Assembly (NCBI RefSeq): GCF_036013955.1
Contig: NZ_CP107903.1
Location: forward strand, 9,548,001 to 9,612,000
Reading direction: 5' to 3'
From: Streptomyces sp. NBC_00459
GTDB lineage: Bacteria > Actinomycetota > Actinomycetes > Streptomycetales > Streptomycetaceae
Length of the DNA stretch: 64,000 bases
Shown: positions 1 to 7,843 of the stretch, one piece after another
Position numbering within the stretch: position 1 is the stretch's first letter
How the letters are laid out: each line of letters starts with the position of its first letter
The notes under the pieces: generated by a model
Seen by the model: the letters and a program-made list of their open reading frames with translations, nothing else
Told to the model about the DNA's origin: nothing
Databases searched by the model: none
Translations under genes and position numbers: made by a program

Positions 1-2
1 CC

Positions 3-359
3 GGCACGGTCATCAACGGGACCTGTCGTGACGTGGCCGTCGCGACCGCCGTCGGATACCCGATCTGGTCGGTCTCCCGTTTCATGCGGACCGGCAAGGA
101 CCGTGTCCGTGTGGCCGCGGTCCAGAAGCCCGTCACCATCGACGGCGTCCTCGTCCACCCCGGCGACATCCTCGTCGCCGACGACGACGGCGCCGTGGTC
201 GTACCGGCCTCCCACTGGGGAGAGGTGGCCGCCCTCGCCCGCCGTATCGACCGCGTCGAGGACGCCATCGTCGACGCCGTCCGCGCCGGCGCCACGCTCG
301 CCGAGGCTCGCGCCCAGCACGGCTACCACTCGCTCCAGACCCGGAAGGACCCCTCATGA
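3..359 (+). CDS. RraA / HMG-aldolase family protein, 5' truncated by window edge
   Basis: The reading frame is open from the first bases of the window, so the start lies upstream; only about 118 C-terminal residues are present. The visible part begins with G-T-V-I-N-G-T-C-R-D, matching the conserved glycine-rich strand and Arg-Asp pair of the RraA/4-hydroxy-4-methyl-2-oxoglutarate (HMG) aldolase fold, followed by the family's usual 'D-G-V-x-V-x-P-G-D-I-x-V-x-D-D-D-G' stretch. Members either cleave HMG or carboxy-hydroxy-oxoadipate to pyruvate units, decarboxylate oxaloacetate, or (E. coli RraA) inhibit RNase E. The GTG at 33 is internal to the domain and is not a credible start. The stop overlaps the ATG of the next RraA-like gene (ATGA), so the two are probably co-translated. 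The family is clear; the substrate is unknown. Confidence 0.8.
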   Translation, partial: GTVINGTCRDVAVATAVGYPIWSVSRFMRTGKDRVRVAAVQKPVTIDGVLVHPGDILVADDDGAVVVPASHWGEVAALARRIDRVEDAIVDAVRAGATLAEARAQHGYHSLQTRKDPS

Positions 360-970
360 GTACGTACGACCTCGCCCGCGGCCACTCCAGCGCGACTCTG
401 TCCGAGGCGTCCGGACTCTCCGTGGCGCTGGCCCCGGAGATCCGGTCGCTGTGGGCCGGTGCCCGTCTGTGCGGGCCGGCGTTCACCGTGCAGGGAGCCG
501 GCGGCGACAACCTCGCCCTGCACCACGCCGTACTCCAGGCCCCGGCGGGCTCTGTCCTGGTCGCCGACCTGGGCGGCGCCCGCTTCGGCCATTGGGGCGA
601 GATCCTCACCGTGGCCGCCCAGCGCCGGGGGATCGCCGGCCTCCTCATCGACGGAGGTGTACGGGACGCGGCCGAGACCGAGGCGCTCGGTTTCCCCGTC
701 TTCTCCCGCAACAACGCCATCCTCGGCACCCGCAAGGACTTCCCCGGCGTGTTCGGACGCCCCGTCGGCGTCGGCGGCCTCATCATCCGCACCGGCGATC
801 TCGTCGTCGGGGACGTCGACGGAGTCGTGGCCCTTCCCGCCTCCGACACCGAACGGATCCTCGACCGCGCCGACGCACGCGTGGCCCACGAGAACGAACT
901 CATGAGGCAACTGCGGGCAGGCCGCAGCACCCTCGACCTGTACGACAACTTCGAGACCGCCGGGCGGTGA
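356..970 (+). CDS. RraA / HMG-aldolase family protein
   Basis: This 204-residue protein is a full-length second RraA-like paralogue. The core motif G-G-V-R-D has R103 and D104, the pair that binds substrate and metal in HMG/CHA aldolases. Glu82 lies exactly 20 residues before Arg103, where an acidic residue is expected in catalytically active aldolase-type members (my recollection of the family motif, to be checked by alignment). The start ATG overlaps the previous stop and the end overlaps the GTG of the aminotransferase gene, so this is the second gene of a four-gene translationally coupled operon. Two dissimilar RraA-like proteins side by side suggest a hetero-oligomer or two successive retro-aldol or decarboxylation steps. 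This context favours a catabolic enzyme over an RNase E regulator. Confidence 0.8.
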   Translation: MSTYDLARGHSSATLSEASGLSVALAPEIRSLWAGARLCGPAFTVQGAGGDNLALHHAVLQAPAGSVLVADLGGARFGHWGEILTVAAQRRGIAGLLIDGGVRDAAETEALGFPVFSRNNAILGTRKDFPGVFGRPVGVGGLIIRTGDLVVGDVDGVVALPASDTERILDRADARVAHENELMRQLRAGRSTLDLYDNFETAGR

Positions 971-2175
971 CGACACCGATGCCGGACAATCCGATCTTCG
1001 CCGTGGCCGCCAGGGCGCAGGCGCTACGGGCACAGGGCGCCGATGTCATCACCCTCGCCGCCGGAGAGCCCCAGGCGGCCACCAGCGCCGTGGTCGTGGA
1101 GGCCGCCGTCGACGCGGTCCGCGACCCTGCCACCCACCACTACGGGACGGCCCAGGGCGACCCCGCCCTGCGTGCGCTCGTCGCCACCGCCGTCGCCGCC
1201 GACACCCTGCTCCCCTGGAGCGTGGACGACGTCCAGATCACCCTCGGCGCGAAACACGCCCTCTTCCTCGCCGTCCAGGCCCTGATCGACGACGGAGGCG
1301 ACGAGGTCCTGGTCGCCGCGCCCGGCTGGCCCGGGCACGCGGAAGTCGTCACCGCCGCCGGTGGCCGTGCCGTCCCGGTCGCCACCGACGAGGAGTTCCG
1401 TCTTTCGGCCGAGGCCCTCGACCGCTGCCGAACCCCGCGCACCCGGGCGGTGATCCTCTCCAGCCCCGGCAACCCCACCGGCGCCGTCCATCCCGAGTCC
1501 CGGCTCCGCCAGATCGCCGACTGGGCCGAGCGGCACGGCGTCCGGGTCGTCAGCGACGACATCTACCGGGCGTTCGACTACACCGGGACCTACCGGTCGA
1601 TCCTGCGAGTGGCCCCGCAACTGCGCGGCCGTACGGTCGTGGTGGGCGGAGTGTCCAAGGAGCACGCCATGACCGGCTGGCGCATCGGCTGGCTCGCGGC
1701 ACCGCCGGAGATCATCGCCTCCGCGCGGCTGCACGTGTCCCGCACCATCACCCACGTCCCGACGGTCAGCCAGCGGGCCGCCCTTGCCGCTCTGGGCGAC
1801 ACCGGCACCCCCGCCGGGGCCGCACATGACTACCGCCGCCGGCGCGCGCTGCTGGTGGAGGCGCTGAACGGGATCGACGGCATCTCCTGCCCGCTGCCCG
1901 ACGGCGGCATGTTCGCCTTCCCCGATGTCAGCGGGCTGCTCCGCGACCGCGGCTGGACGAGCAGCGCCGACCTCGCCGCGTGGCTCCTCGACACCGCCCA
2001 TCTCGCGGTCGTACCCGGCGAGGCATTCCAAGCCCCCGGACGCATCCGCCTGTGCTTCGCCGTCGACGACCACACACTGCTCAGCGCCATCGACCGTCTG
2101 AAGACCTCCCTCGGATGCGCCCCCGCCGATGCGGCGCACGAGGCCGACGCACCGACCCCGGAGGAGGCCCGATGA
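967..2175 (+). CDS. PLP-dependent class I/II aminotransferase
   Basis: A 402-residue fold-type I aminotransferase resembling the aspartate aminotransferase branch. Visible landmarks are the substrate-side segment L-A-A-G-E-P near residue 30, the S-P-G-N-P-T-G motif at 166-172, the S-D-D-I-Y motif near 196-200 that places the Asp contacting the PLP ring nitrogen, the Schiff-base lysine K231 in G-V-S-K-E-H-A-M-T-G-W-R, and a C-terminal G-R-I-R-L Arg for the substrate carboxylate. I start it at the GTG overlapping the previous stop (GTGA); the much longer upstream open frame only shadows the RraA genes. It probably moves an amino group to or from a 2-oxo acid handled by the neighbouring RraA-like proteins. 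The exact substrate cannot be read from sequence. Confidence 0.88.
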   Translation: MTTPMPDNPIFAVAARAQALRAQGADVITLAAGEPQAATSAVVVEAAVDAVRDPATHHYGTAQGDPALRALVATAVAADTLLPWSVDDVQITLGAKHALFLAVQALIDDGGDEVLVAAPGWPGHAEVVTAAGGRAVPVATDEEFRLSAEALDRCRTPRTRAVILSSPGNPTGAVHPESRLRQIADWAERHGVRVVSDDIYRAFDYTGTYRSILRVAPQLRGRTVVVGGVSKEHAMTGWRIGWLAAPPEIIASARLHVSRTITHVPTVSQRAALAALGDTGTPAGAAHDYRRRRALLVEALNGIDGISCPLPDGGMFAFPDVSGLLRDRGWTSSADLAAWLLDTAHLAVVPGEAFQAPGRIRLCFAVDDHTLLSAIDRLKTSLGCAPADAAHEADAPTPEEAR

Positions 2176-2990
2176 GCCACGTCAACAAGCTCGAAGCGTT
2201 CACGCTCCCGCTCACCGTCGGCGGCACCCGCGTCGACGTGTCCGGCCTCCACCGCGGGGGCACCGGCACCCCGTTGGTCTTCCTCCACGGCTTCGGCTCG
2301 ACGAAGGAGGACTACGCGGACGTCGTCCATCAGGAACAACTCGCCGACCGCCCCGTACTGGCCTACGACGCACCGGGCTGCGGCGCCAGCACCTGCTCCG
2401 ACCTCGGCGCCGTCTCCGTCCCCTTCCTCGTCACCGTCGCCGAACAGGTCCTGAGGGCCAGGCAGATCGACAGGTTCCACGTCATCGGGCACTCGATGGG
2501 AGGCCTGACCGCACTCCTGCTCGCCGACGGCGACCCCGGCAGAGTCGCGAGCTTCACCGACATCGAGGGCAATCTCGCCCCCGAGGACTGCTTCCTCAGC
2601 CGCCAGATCTTCACCCACGCCGACGACGACCCCGACGCGTTCCTGGCCCGGTTCGCCGAACGCGTCGGCGGCTCCCGCTTCCACGGCGGCGCCCTGTACG
2701 CGTCGAGCCTTCCGCACAAGGTCCGGGCCGGAGCGGTCAGGGCGATCTTCGAGTCCATGGTCGACCTCTCCGAACACGGCAAGCTGCTCGACCGGTTCCT
2801 CGGGCTCCCGGTACCGAAGACGTTCATGTACGGAGAGCAGAACAACACCCTGTCCTACCTCCCGGCCCTCGCCGAAGGCGGCGTGGACCTCGCGGAGATC
2901 AGCCACTGCGCCCACTTCCCGATGTACTCCAACCCGCCGCAGATGTGGGCCCGCATCGCCGGCCTCGTCACACAGGCCGACGGCTCCTGA
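2172..2990 (+). CDS. alpha/beta hydrolase
   Basis: A 272-residue alpha/beta-hydrolase-fold protein. The oxyanion-hole region reads F-L-H-G-F-G-S near residues 37-43, the nucleophile elbow is G-H-S-M-G-G with Ser108, and a late histidine lies in I-S-H-C-A-H-F-P-M, so Ser/His are visible and the acid residue probably sits in the F-M-Y-G-E-Q region. Its ATG overlaps the stop of the aminotransferase gene (ATGA), closing the operon. No signal peptide is seen, so it is cytoplasmic. In this operon it could open a lactone, amide or ester before or after transamination, but many hydrolases of this type have unpredictable substrates. Confidence 0.85.
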   Translation: MSHVNKLEAFTLPLTVGGTRVDVSGLHRGGTGTPLVFLHGFGSTKEDYADVVHQEQLADRPVLAYDAPGCGASTCSDLGAVSVPFLVTVAEQVLRARQIDRFHVIGHSMGGLTALLLADGDPGRVASFTDIEGNLAPEDCFLSRQIFTHADDDPDAFLARFAERVGGSRFHGGALYASSLPHKVRAGAVRAIFESMVDLSEHGKLLDRFLGLPVPKTFMYGEQNNTLSYLPALAEGGVDLAEISHCAHFPMYSNPPQMWARIAGLVTQADGS

Positions 2991-3059
2991 ACACCCGCTT
3001 CCCCGAGTTGCGTGTAAGGGCCCTGCCACCGCGGTCGCGGATGGGGCACGCGCACATGG

Positions 3060-3839
3060 TCAGTGACCGCGGCGAGCTGTGACGATCCAGGCACGCGAGT
3101 CGAAGTACACGCCTCCGACGGTGTTGTGGGCGTCGAGGCTGGCGCGCAGCCGTGTGCGTGCCTGCTCGGCTGCCGTGGCGTCGAAGGTGGCGAGAAGGTC
3201 CTTGAACTCCCATAGGCGAAGCACGGCATCGAAGGCCGTGGCGCTGTCCGGGCCGTAGTAGACGGGCTCGTGCACGTCGGTGAAGCCGACGTCCGTGAAG
3301 CCGGCCGCTGTCAGGATGCCTTCCGTGACGGTCGGGTCGGCGAGTGAGAACGCGTCCGGACCGTGGGGTGCGGCTGGTGCGGCGGTGAGGGTCCGGCGGA
3401 TCGCGGTGGCCCACTCATTGCGGTCGCGCTCTTGCCAGACCAGCAGCACCAGGCGCGCCGCGGGGCGCAGAGCGCGCCCGATATTCGTGAACGCGGCGAC
3501 CGGATCGGCGAAGAACATCGTCCCGAACCTGCTGATGCAGAGGTCGAAGTGAGCCGGTGGGAAGGGGTGGACCTGGGCGTCCGCCTGCTCGTAGGTGATG
3601 TTGGTCAGTCCCTGTTCGTCGCTGAGCCGACGTGCCCGTTCGAGCATGGGCGCGGAGAGGTCGACGCCTACCGCGCTTCCGGTGACGGCGGCGCGGGCGG
3701 CCTCGCGCGTGGACCGGCCTGTGCCGCAGCCGATGTCGAGCACACGGTCGTGAGAGCCGACGCGGGCAGCGGCGCGAAGGTGTTCGTTGTGCAGGCGCAG
3801 TTCCGCGTCGTAGTCGAAAAGGTCGGACATCACCGTCAC
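3060..3839 (-). CDS. class I SAM-dependent methyltransferase
   Basis: A roughly 259-residue Rossmann-fold methyltransferase. Motif I reads V-L-D-I-G-C-G-T-G-R-S, followed by V-G-V-D-L-S (acidic residue binding the SAM ribose) and motif post-II around F-D-L-C-I-S-R-F-G. The start is taken as GTG at 3839 because it overlaps the stop of the upstream monooxygenase gene (GTGA) and has GGAGAGG about 5 bases upstream; an ATG nine bases further in (3830) is the alternative. It is last in a hydrolase / monooxygenase / methyltransferase operon on the minus strand. The UbiE/Coq5-like core says small-molecule methylation; the substrate is unknown. Confidence 0.85.
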   Translation of the reverse strand: MTVMSDLFDYDAELRLHNEHLRAAARVGSHDRVLDIGCGTGRSTREAARAAVTGSAVGVDLSAPMLERARRLSDEQGLTNITYEQADAQVHPFPPAHFDLCISRFGTMFFADPVAAFTNIGRALRPAARLVLLVWQERDRNEWATAIRRTLTAAPAAPHGPDAFSLADPTVTEGILTAAGFTDVGFTDVHEPVYYGPDSATAFDAVLRLWEFKDLLATFDATAAEQARTRLRASLDAHNTVGGVYFDSRAWIVTARRGH

Positions 3840-4678
3840 CGGGTCCTCTCCATGTCGATACCGATGTCTGCCGGGCCGTCGCGGAGTACGCCTCGCACCT
3901 GATCCAGCGTCACCGTTTCCGGCGCGAACTCCGCGAGCCACCACGTGGCGCCCGCCTTGGCGTACGGTGCCGGATCGGCGCCGGGCGGGAGGGGGACCGC
4001 GATGTCGTACGGGGTCGTGTCAGGCCGACGCAGTTCGGTGACGGTGGTGACGATGTCGGTGAGCTGGTCCGGGTGTTCGAGATTGACCGGGACGAAACCC
4101 TCGTGCCGGGCGGCGCGGCGCAGTGGTCTCACGTTACCGGGAAGTCCTGCCACCCACACCGGCACGCCGGGTCGCTGCACGGGCCTCGGAAGGAAGGAGA
4201 TGCCGTCGACGGTGTAGTGGCGGCTGTGGTGGTGCACCGGCCTGCCGGACCACGCCGCGGTGAGAATCTCCAGTGATTCGTCGAGCAGGCGGCCCCGCTG
4301 CCGGTCGTCGAGTTCCTCGCCGGTCGCGGACAGCTCGCAGGCGAAGCGATCGCTGCCGAGACCGACGCCGAGCGTGAGGCGTCCGCCGCCGAGCCGGTCC
4401 AGCGTCGCGGTCTCCCTGGCGACCTTGGCCGGCCGGCGCCGGGCGAGGGGTGTGACCATGGGGCCGAACCGGAGACATTCGGTGGCCGTGGCGATCGCGG
4501 CCAGGGTGATCCACGGGTCGGCGACCTGCTGGACGGGCGCCCGCCAGCGCAGATGGTCCCATACGAACACGCCGTGCCAGCCTGCCTCTTCCGCCTCCGC
4601 GGCCAGACGTGCGACCGCTGTCGGATCGGCGAGTTCGTCGAAGAGCGGCAGCCAGAGCGCCGACCGCAACCGGGTCAT
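3836..4678 (-). CDS. luciferase-like (LLM class) flavin/F420-dependent oxidoreductase
   Basis: A 280-residue TIM-barrel enzyme of the bacterial luciferase-like superfamily. Visible features are an N-terminal strand L-P-L-F-D-E, the G-V-F-V-W-D-H-L-R-W substrate/cofactor loop near residue 40, D-P-W-I-T-L-A-A-I-A and R-F-G-P-M-V-T-P-L-A-R-R-R-P strands, and the L-G-V-G-L-G phosphate-binding turn. The start ATG at 4678 overlaps the stop of the upstream hydrolase gene and the stop overlaps the methyltransferase start, so translation is coupled on both sides. LLM enzymes use FMNH2 or F420H2; in streptomycetes of this length F420 is frequent, but the cofactor cannot be decided here. Confidence 0.85.
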   Translation of the reverse strand: MTRLRSALWLPLFDELADPTAVARLAAEAEEAGWHGVFVWDHLRWRAPVQQVADPWITLAAIATATECLRFGPMVTPLARRRPAKVARETATLDRLGGGRLTLGVGLGSDRFACELSATGEELDDRQRGRLLDESLEILTAAWSGRPVHHHSRHYTVDGISFLPRPVQRPGVPVWVAGLPGNVRPLRRAARHEGFVPVNLEHPDQLTDIVTTVTELRRPDTTPYDIAVPLPPGADPAPYAKAGATWWLAEFAPETVTLDQVRGVLRDGPADIGIDMERTR

Positions 4679-5541
4679 GGACGGCCGCCTCGGGTGTGCC
4701 GGAGCAGAGCCGGGACGAACGCGTCCCACAGCGGCTTCGGCAGGTCGTGCCCGGCGCCTTCGAGGACCAGCAGCGTCGAGCCGGGAATCGCGTCGCGCAG
4801 CGCATGTCCGTGGGGGAGTGGGAGAAACGGGTCGTGGTCGCCGTGCACCACCAGGGTCGGTGCCTTGATGGCGGCGAAGTCGCGGGACGACCCGTCGAAG
4901 GTCATCGCGTAGTGGTTGACGAGGGTGGACGCGATGTCGCGCGTGCGGGCCACGTCCCGCTCGACCAGCGCGCGCACGGCGGTCTCGTCGAAGTAGGGCG
5001 AGCCGCCCGAGCACGCTTTTGCCGATGCGACGACGAAGTCCACCACCGCCCCGGAATCGGCGGGGTCCGGGTCGGCGGGGAGGCAGCTGGCGAGCTCGGG
5101 CGACGACGGCGGGAGTCCGTCCTCGCCCGTGGAGGTGGAGACGAACGTCAGTGACTCCACCCGGTCTGGGTGGTCCACTCCGATGATGAGCCCGATTCCG
5201 CCTGCCATGGACCGGCAGACGATGTGTGCGCGCTCGACGTCCAGGGCGTCCAGGATGCCCAGCGCGTCCCCGGCCAGGTCGGTGAACGCGTAGCCCGGCC
5301 GTCCCGGCGGGTAGTTGGTGGATCTGCCGGTGTCCCGGTTGTCGTAGCGGATCACGAACCGGTCGCCGCGCGCGATCTGTTCGCACAGCTCGGCTTCCCA
5401 CCACAGCATCGAGGCGGTCGCACCGTCGATGAGCAGGATCGCCGGGTGCGCGGGGTTTCCGAAGGTCTCGAAGCACAGCTCGACATCGTTGATCTCGACG
5501 AGGTGCTCTCCGTGCGAAAGGTGATTGGTCATGAGCGCCAC
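4675..5541 (-). CDS. alpha/beta hydrolase, first gene of LysR-divergent operon
   Basis: A 288-residue alpha/beta hydrolase. The nucleophile elbow reads C-R-S-M-A-G-G (Ser111 counting from GTG 5541), with Cys where Gly is usual, as in many TAP-like and ester hydrolases of actinomycetes. The acid lies in V-V-H-G-D-H-D-P-F and the catalytic His in E-G-A-G-H-D-L-P. R-Y-D-N-R-D-T-G-R-S is the typical strand-4 loop of this subfamily. GTG at 5541 and ATG at 5532 are both possible starts; neither changes the domain. The gene leads an operon with a luciferase-like oxidoreductase and a methyltransferase and is divergent from a LysR gene 85 bases away, so it is probably under that regulator. Confidence 0.85.
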   Translation of the reverse strand: MALMTNHLSHGEHLVEINDVELCFETFGNPAHPAILLIDGATASMLWWEAELCEQIARGDRFVIRYDNRDTGRSTNYPPGRPGYAFTDLAGDALGILDALDVERAHIVCRSMAGGIGLIIGVDHPDRVESLTFVSTSTGEDGLPPSSPELASCLPADPDPADSGAVVDFVVASAKACSGGSPYFDETAVRALVERDVARTRDIASTLVNHYAMTFDGSSRDFAAIKAPTLVVHGDHDPFLPLPHGHALRDAIPGSTLLVLEGAGHDLPKPLWDAFVPALLRHTRGGRP

Positions 5542-5558
5542 GCTAGACCTGACAGTTC

Positions 5559-5605
5559 ATCGAAAAAAGCGATAGTTTCCGATCAAGTCAATCGCGTCTG
5601 GCGAT
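5559..5605. promoter_or_regulatory. two matching LysR-type operator boxes (ATC-N9-GAT)
   Basis: Two identical dyads, ATCG-N7-CGAT, lie at 5559-5573 and 5591-5605 in the short gap between the divergent hydrolase and lysR genes. Both contain the T-N11-A core with ATC/GAT arms expected of LysR-family recognition boxes. Their centres are 32 bp apart, about three helical turns, so two dimers could bind the same face of the DNA. Seen directly; assignment to the adjacent regulator is inference. Confidence 0.7.
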
Positions 5606-5626
5606 GTTAATGGCTATGGTGGGCTC

Positions 5627-6523
5627 ATGTCCGATGTTGAACTGCGGCACCTCACCACGATGGCCGCCGTGGCCGACGAGGGCTCGTTCGGGCGGGCGGC
5701 CGTGCGGCTCGGGTACACCCAGTCGACGGTGAGCCAGCAGATCGCGGCCTTGGAGAAAGCCGTAGGCGGTGTCGTGTTCGACCGGCCGGGCGGGCCGAAA
5801 CCGGTGCGGATCACCCCGCTCGGCACGGTGGTGCTGGCCCACGGGCGAGAGCTGCTCGCGAAGGCCCAGGCGTTGGCAGTGGCCGTCGACCGGTTCAAGG
5901 CCGGCGACGGCAGGGTCGACATCGGCACTTTCCAGAGCGTGTCCAATGTGATCCTGCCGTTGGTCGTGCGCGGGCTGCGGGACGAGCACCCCGACTGCGA
6001 CATCAGGCTGTTCGAGGAGGAGACCGACCAGCCGCAGGTCCAGGAGCTCGACCTCATGTTCTTCGACGGCCGCGTCGACGGCGACGTCGAACACCGCAAA
6101 CTCCTCGACGATCCCTACCTGTTGGTGGCCCGCCGCGGCACCTTCCCCGACGGGCCGGTGCGCCTGGCCCGACTCGACGGTGTCCCCATGGTCGCGCACC
6201 CGCCGATCTGCGACCAGGCCCGGATGGAGCAGGCGCTCGCCCGCCGCGGCGTTCGCCCGCACATCGTGTGCCGCACCGCGGGCAACGAAACCGTGCTGTC
6301 GATGGTGCGCGCCGGAATGGGTTCGGCGATCCTGCCGCGACTCGCCCTCCACGGCGCCGACATCGCCTCCGATGAGTCACTGTGCGTCCACGAGCTCAAT
6401 CCCGGACTCCCGCCACGAGAGATCTTCCTGTTGTGGCAGGCGCATCGCACTCACTCCCCACTCGCGGCACGAGCGATCGAGATCGCCGTGGACGTCGCAG
6501 ACATGATCGCCAAGCGCACGTGA
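5627..6523 (+). CDS. LysR family transcriptional regulator
   Basis: A 298-residue LysR-type regulator. The N-terminal winged helix-turn-helix covers about residues 4-63 (E-L-R-H-L-T-T-M-A-A-V, then S-F-G-R-A-A-V-R-L-G-Y-T-Q-S-T-V-S-Q-Q-I), followed by a linker helix and a two-lobed substrate-binding domain from about residue 95. It is divergent from a hydrolase/monooxygenase/methyltransferase operon, and two ATC-N9-GAT boxes sit in the shared gap, so it most likely controls that operon and itself in response to a small co-inducer, possibly the operon's substrate. There is no sign of truncation. Confidence 0.92.
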   Translation: MSDVELRHLTTMAAVADEGSFGRAAVRLGYTQSTVSQQIAALEKAVGGVVFDRPGGPKPVRITPLGTVVLAHGRELLAKAQALAVAVDRFKAGDGRVDIGTFQSVSNVILPLVVRGLRDEHPDCDIRLFEEETDQPQVQELDLMFFDGRVDGDVEHRKLLDDPYLLVARRGTFPDGPVRLARLDGVPMVAHPPICDQARMEQALARRGVRPHIVCRTAGNETVLSMVRAGMGSAILPRLALHGADIASDESLCVHELNPGLPPREIFLLWQAHRTHSPLAARAIEIAVDVADMIAKRT

Positions 6524-6669
6524 CCGGGACCGGCCGACGGGAGTACCCCCTGACTACGAGCAGCCCGGAGGCGCGAAGGATTCTTGTGGCAGGTTCCCCG
6601 TTTGAGAGAGGAATCTCAGGCGACACGGGGGGAGGAAGGTTCCTTCGAGCGGGACGGGAGTGAGTGACT
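6524..6669. other. short intergenic leader before csbD-like gene
   Basis: About 145 bases between lysR and the CsbD gene. It ends with a purine-rich stretch and GGGAG at 6656-6660, which sets the CsbD start. I looked for a sigma-B type promoter, the usual control for csbD genes, and found no convincing match. Confidence 0.3.
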
Positions 6670-6846
6670 GTGGCCAAGGACGAGAAGGGCCGGGCCAAGG
6701 CCGAGCAGGCCAAGGGCAAGGTCAAGAAGGTGGTCGGCGGTGCCGTGGGCAACGAGTCCCTGAAGGCCGAGGGGAAGATCGAGGAGTCCAAGGGGGACCT
6801 GCGTGCCGCCAAGGAGAAGGCCAAGGACGCGATCAAGCCCAAGTAG
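6670..6846 (+). CDS. CsbD family general-stress protein
   Basis: A 58-residue, very hydrophilic Lys/Glu/Ala-rich protein of the CsbD family, small stress proteins whose molecular role is unknown. The pattern K-A-E-Q-A-K-G-K-V-K-K-V-V-G followed by A-E-G-K-I-E-E-S-K-G-D-L is the family signature. GTG 6670 is preferred over GTG 6664 because GGGAG at 6656-6660 is 9 bases upstream of the former but only 3 from the latter, and because the protein then begins V-A-K-D-E-K like relatives. The gene stands alone and is followed by a strong terminator. In Bacillus csbD is sigma-B dependent; stress control here is an inference. Confidence 0.85.
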   Translation: MAKDEKGRAKAEQAKGKVKKVVGGAVGNESLKAEGKIEESKGDLRAAKEKAKDAIKPK

Positions 6847-6859
6847 GCGCACGTCCCCT

Positions 6860-6896
6860 GATCCCGGCAGCCCGCCTCCCGCGGGCTGCCGGGATC
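6860..6896 (+). terminator. hairpin terminator after csbD-like gene
   Basis: A perfect 16-bp inverted repeat (6860-6875 with 6881-6896) with a 5-base loop starts 13 bases after the CsbD stop. There is no U-run, as usual for Streptomyces terminators. Confidence 0.75.
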
Positions 6897-6947
6897 AGTG
6901 CTGTGGTGTCGCTGCTGAGGATCAGTCGCGGGGGTGTCCGACGCGGC

Positions 6948-7346
6948 ATGCCTGTCTACGGATTCCACGCCTCGCACGAGCAGATCCCGCCCGCGGACCT
7001 GCTCGACGCCTCGGTGCACGCCGAACGGGCGGGATTCACCGCCGCCATGTGTTCGGACCACTTCTCGCCCTGGAGTGTCCGTCAAGGAGAGTCGGGATTC
7101 GCCTGCTCCTGGCTCGGCGCCGCGCTCCAGGCCACCGACCGGATGCCGTTCGGCGTGGTGAACGCGCCGGGGCAGCGCTACCACCCCGCGATCGTCGCCC
7201 AGGCGATCGCGGGTCTCGCGTCGATGTACCCGGGCAGGTTCTGGGCGGCGCTCGGCAGGGTGAGGCCTCCAACGGGCACATCACGGGTGCTCCCTGGCCG
7301 CGCAAGGACCTGCGCAACGCGCGCCTGCGGGAATGCGTCGACATCC
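6948..7346 (+). pseudogene. luciferase-like oxidoreductase, frameshifted and 3'-deleted
   Basis: The frame from ATG 6948 encodes a good N-terminus of an LLM-class enzyme (P-V-Y-G-F-H-A-S-H-E-Q, then M-C-S-D-H-F-S-P-W, A-P-G-Q-R-Y-H-P, M-Y-P-G-R-F-W-A-A-L-G). Around 7259 it shifts to another frame that continues the same protein (G-E-A-S-N-G-H-I-T-G, then L-R-N-A-R-L-R-E-C-V-D). The expected G-S-G-E is spelled as if one C had been lost. About 130 residues in, the luciferase-like sequence ends abruptly and an amylase-type tail begins in the same frame. The gene is therefore doubly broken: a one-base deletion and loss of its C-terminal half or more. Confidence 0.75.
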
Positions 7347-7684
7347 AGCTGTTCGCCGAGCGCTACCCGGAGGCTCCCGAGCTGGCGTGGGGTGAGTACC
7401 GCCTGGTGGAGACGGGGGAGCGTGCCGTGCTCGCCCACATCTCCTGTACCCCGGACGGGAGGGTCCTGGCCCTGCACAACTTCGCGGGCCGGCTCCTCAC
7501 CGTACGACTGCGGCTTCCGGAGACCGCACCCGGCGGCAGGCCGACAGACCTCCGCGCCGAGGACCACGCCGGTCTCACGGTGTCCGACGACGGTCTGCTC
7601 CGCGTCGAACTGCCCGCCTACGGCTACCGGTGGCCGCGCGCCGGTACCTCGGCCGACGACCCGGAGAGGGTTGCCGCGGGCTGA
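7347..7684 (+). pseudogene. C-terminal tail of GH13 alpha-amylase/trehalose-synthase-like enzyme
   Basis: After the luciferase-like fragment the open frame continues as P-E-L-A-W-G-E-Y-R-L-V-E-T-G, V-L-A-H-I-S-C, L-A-L-H-N-F-A-G-R and ends L-P-A-Y-G-Y-R-W. This is the C-terminal beta-sandwich of maltose/trehalose-synthase-like GH13 proteins; their catalytic barrel, some 400 residues, is absent. The fusion in frame with the upstream luciferase-like remnant shows an internal deletion that removed the end of one gene and most of the next. No function is expected. Confidence 0.65.
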
Positions 7685-7843
7685 GAGCCCCGGCGGGGTG
7701 TCGATCGTCGGTGCTCGGGCCCTCGCCCCGCGAGCAGGCTCGGGCCACCGTCGCGGCGTCGGCGCGGAGGGTGCCGGCCGGGTGTGGCCCGCGCTCGGTA
7801 CCCGACCCGGGCGTCAGGACCGTGGTGAGCGCGCCGCCGCGCA

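Noticed and set aside
28..966. Long plus-strand frame fused upstream of the aminotransferase
   Set aside because: It is the out-of-frame shadow of the two RraA-like genes; composition is Arg/Pro/Ser-rich and the aminotransferase begins at the GTG overlapping the RraA stop.
3..970. RNase E regulator function for the RraA-like genes
   Set aside because: The metabolic operon context and acidic-X20-R-D pattern favour an aldolase/decarboxylase; RNase E inhibition is established only for the enterobacterial type.
6524..6660. Sigma-B type promoter before csbD
   Set aside because: I expected one from family knowledge but could not find a convincing -35/-10 match with correct spacing.
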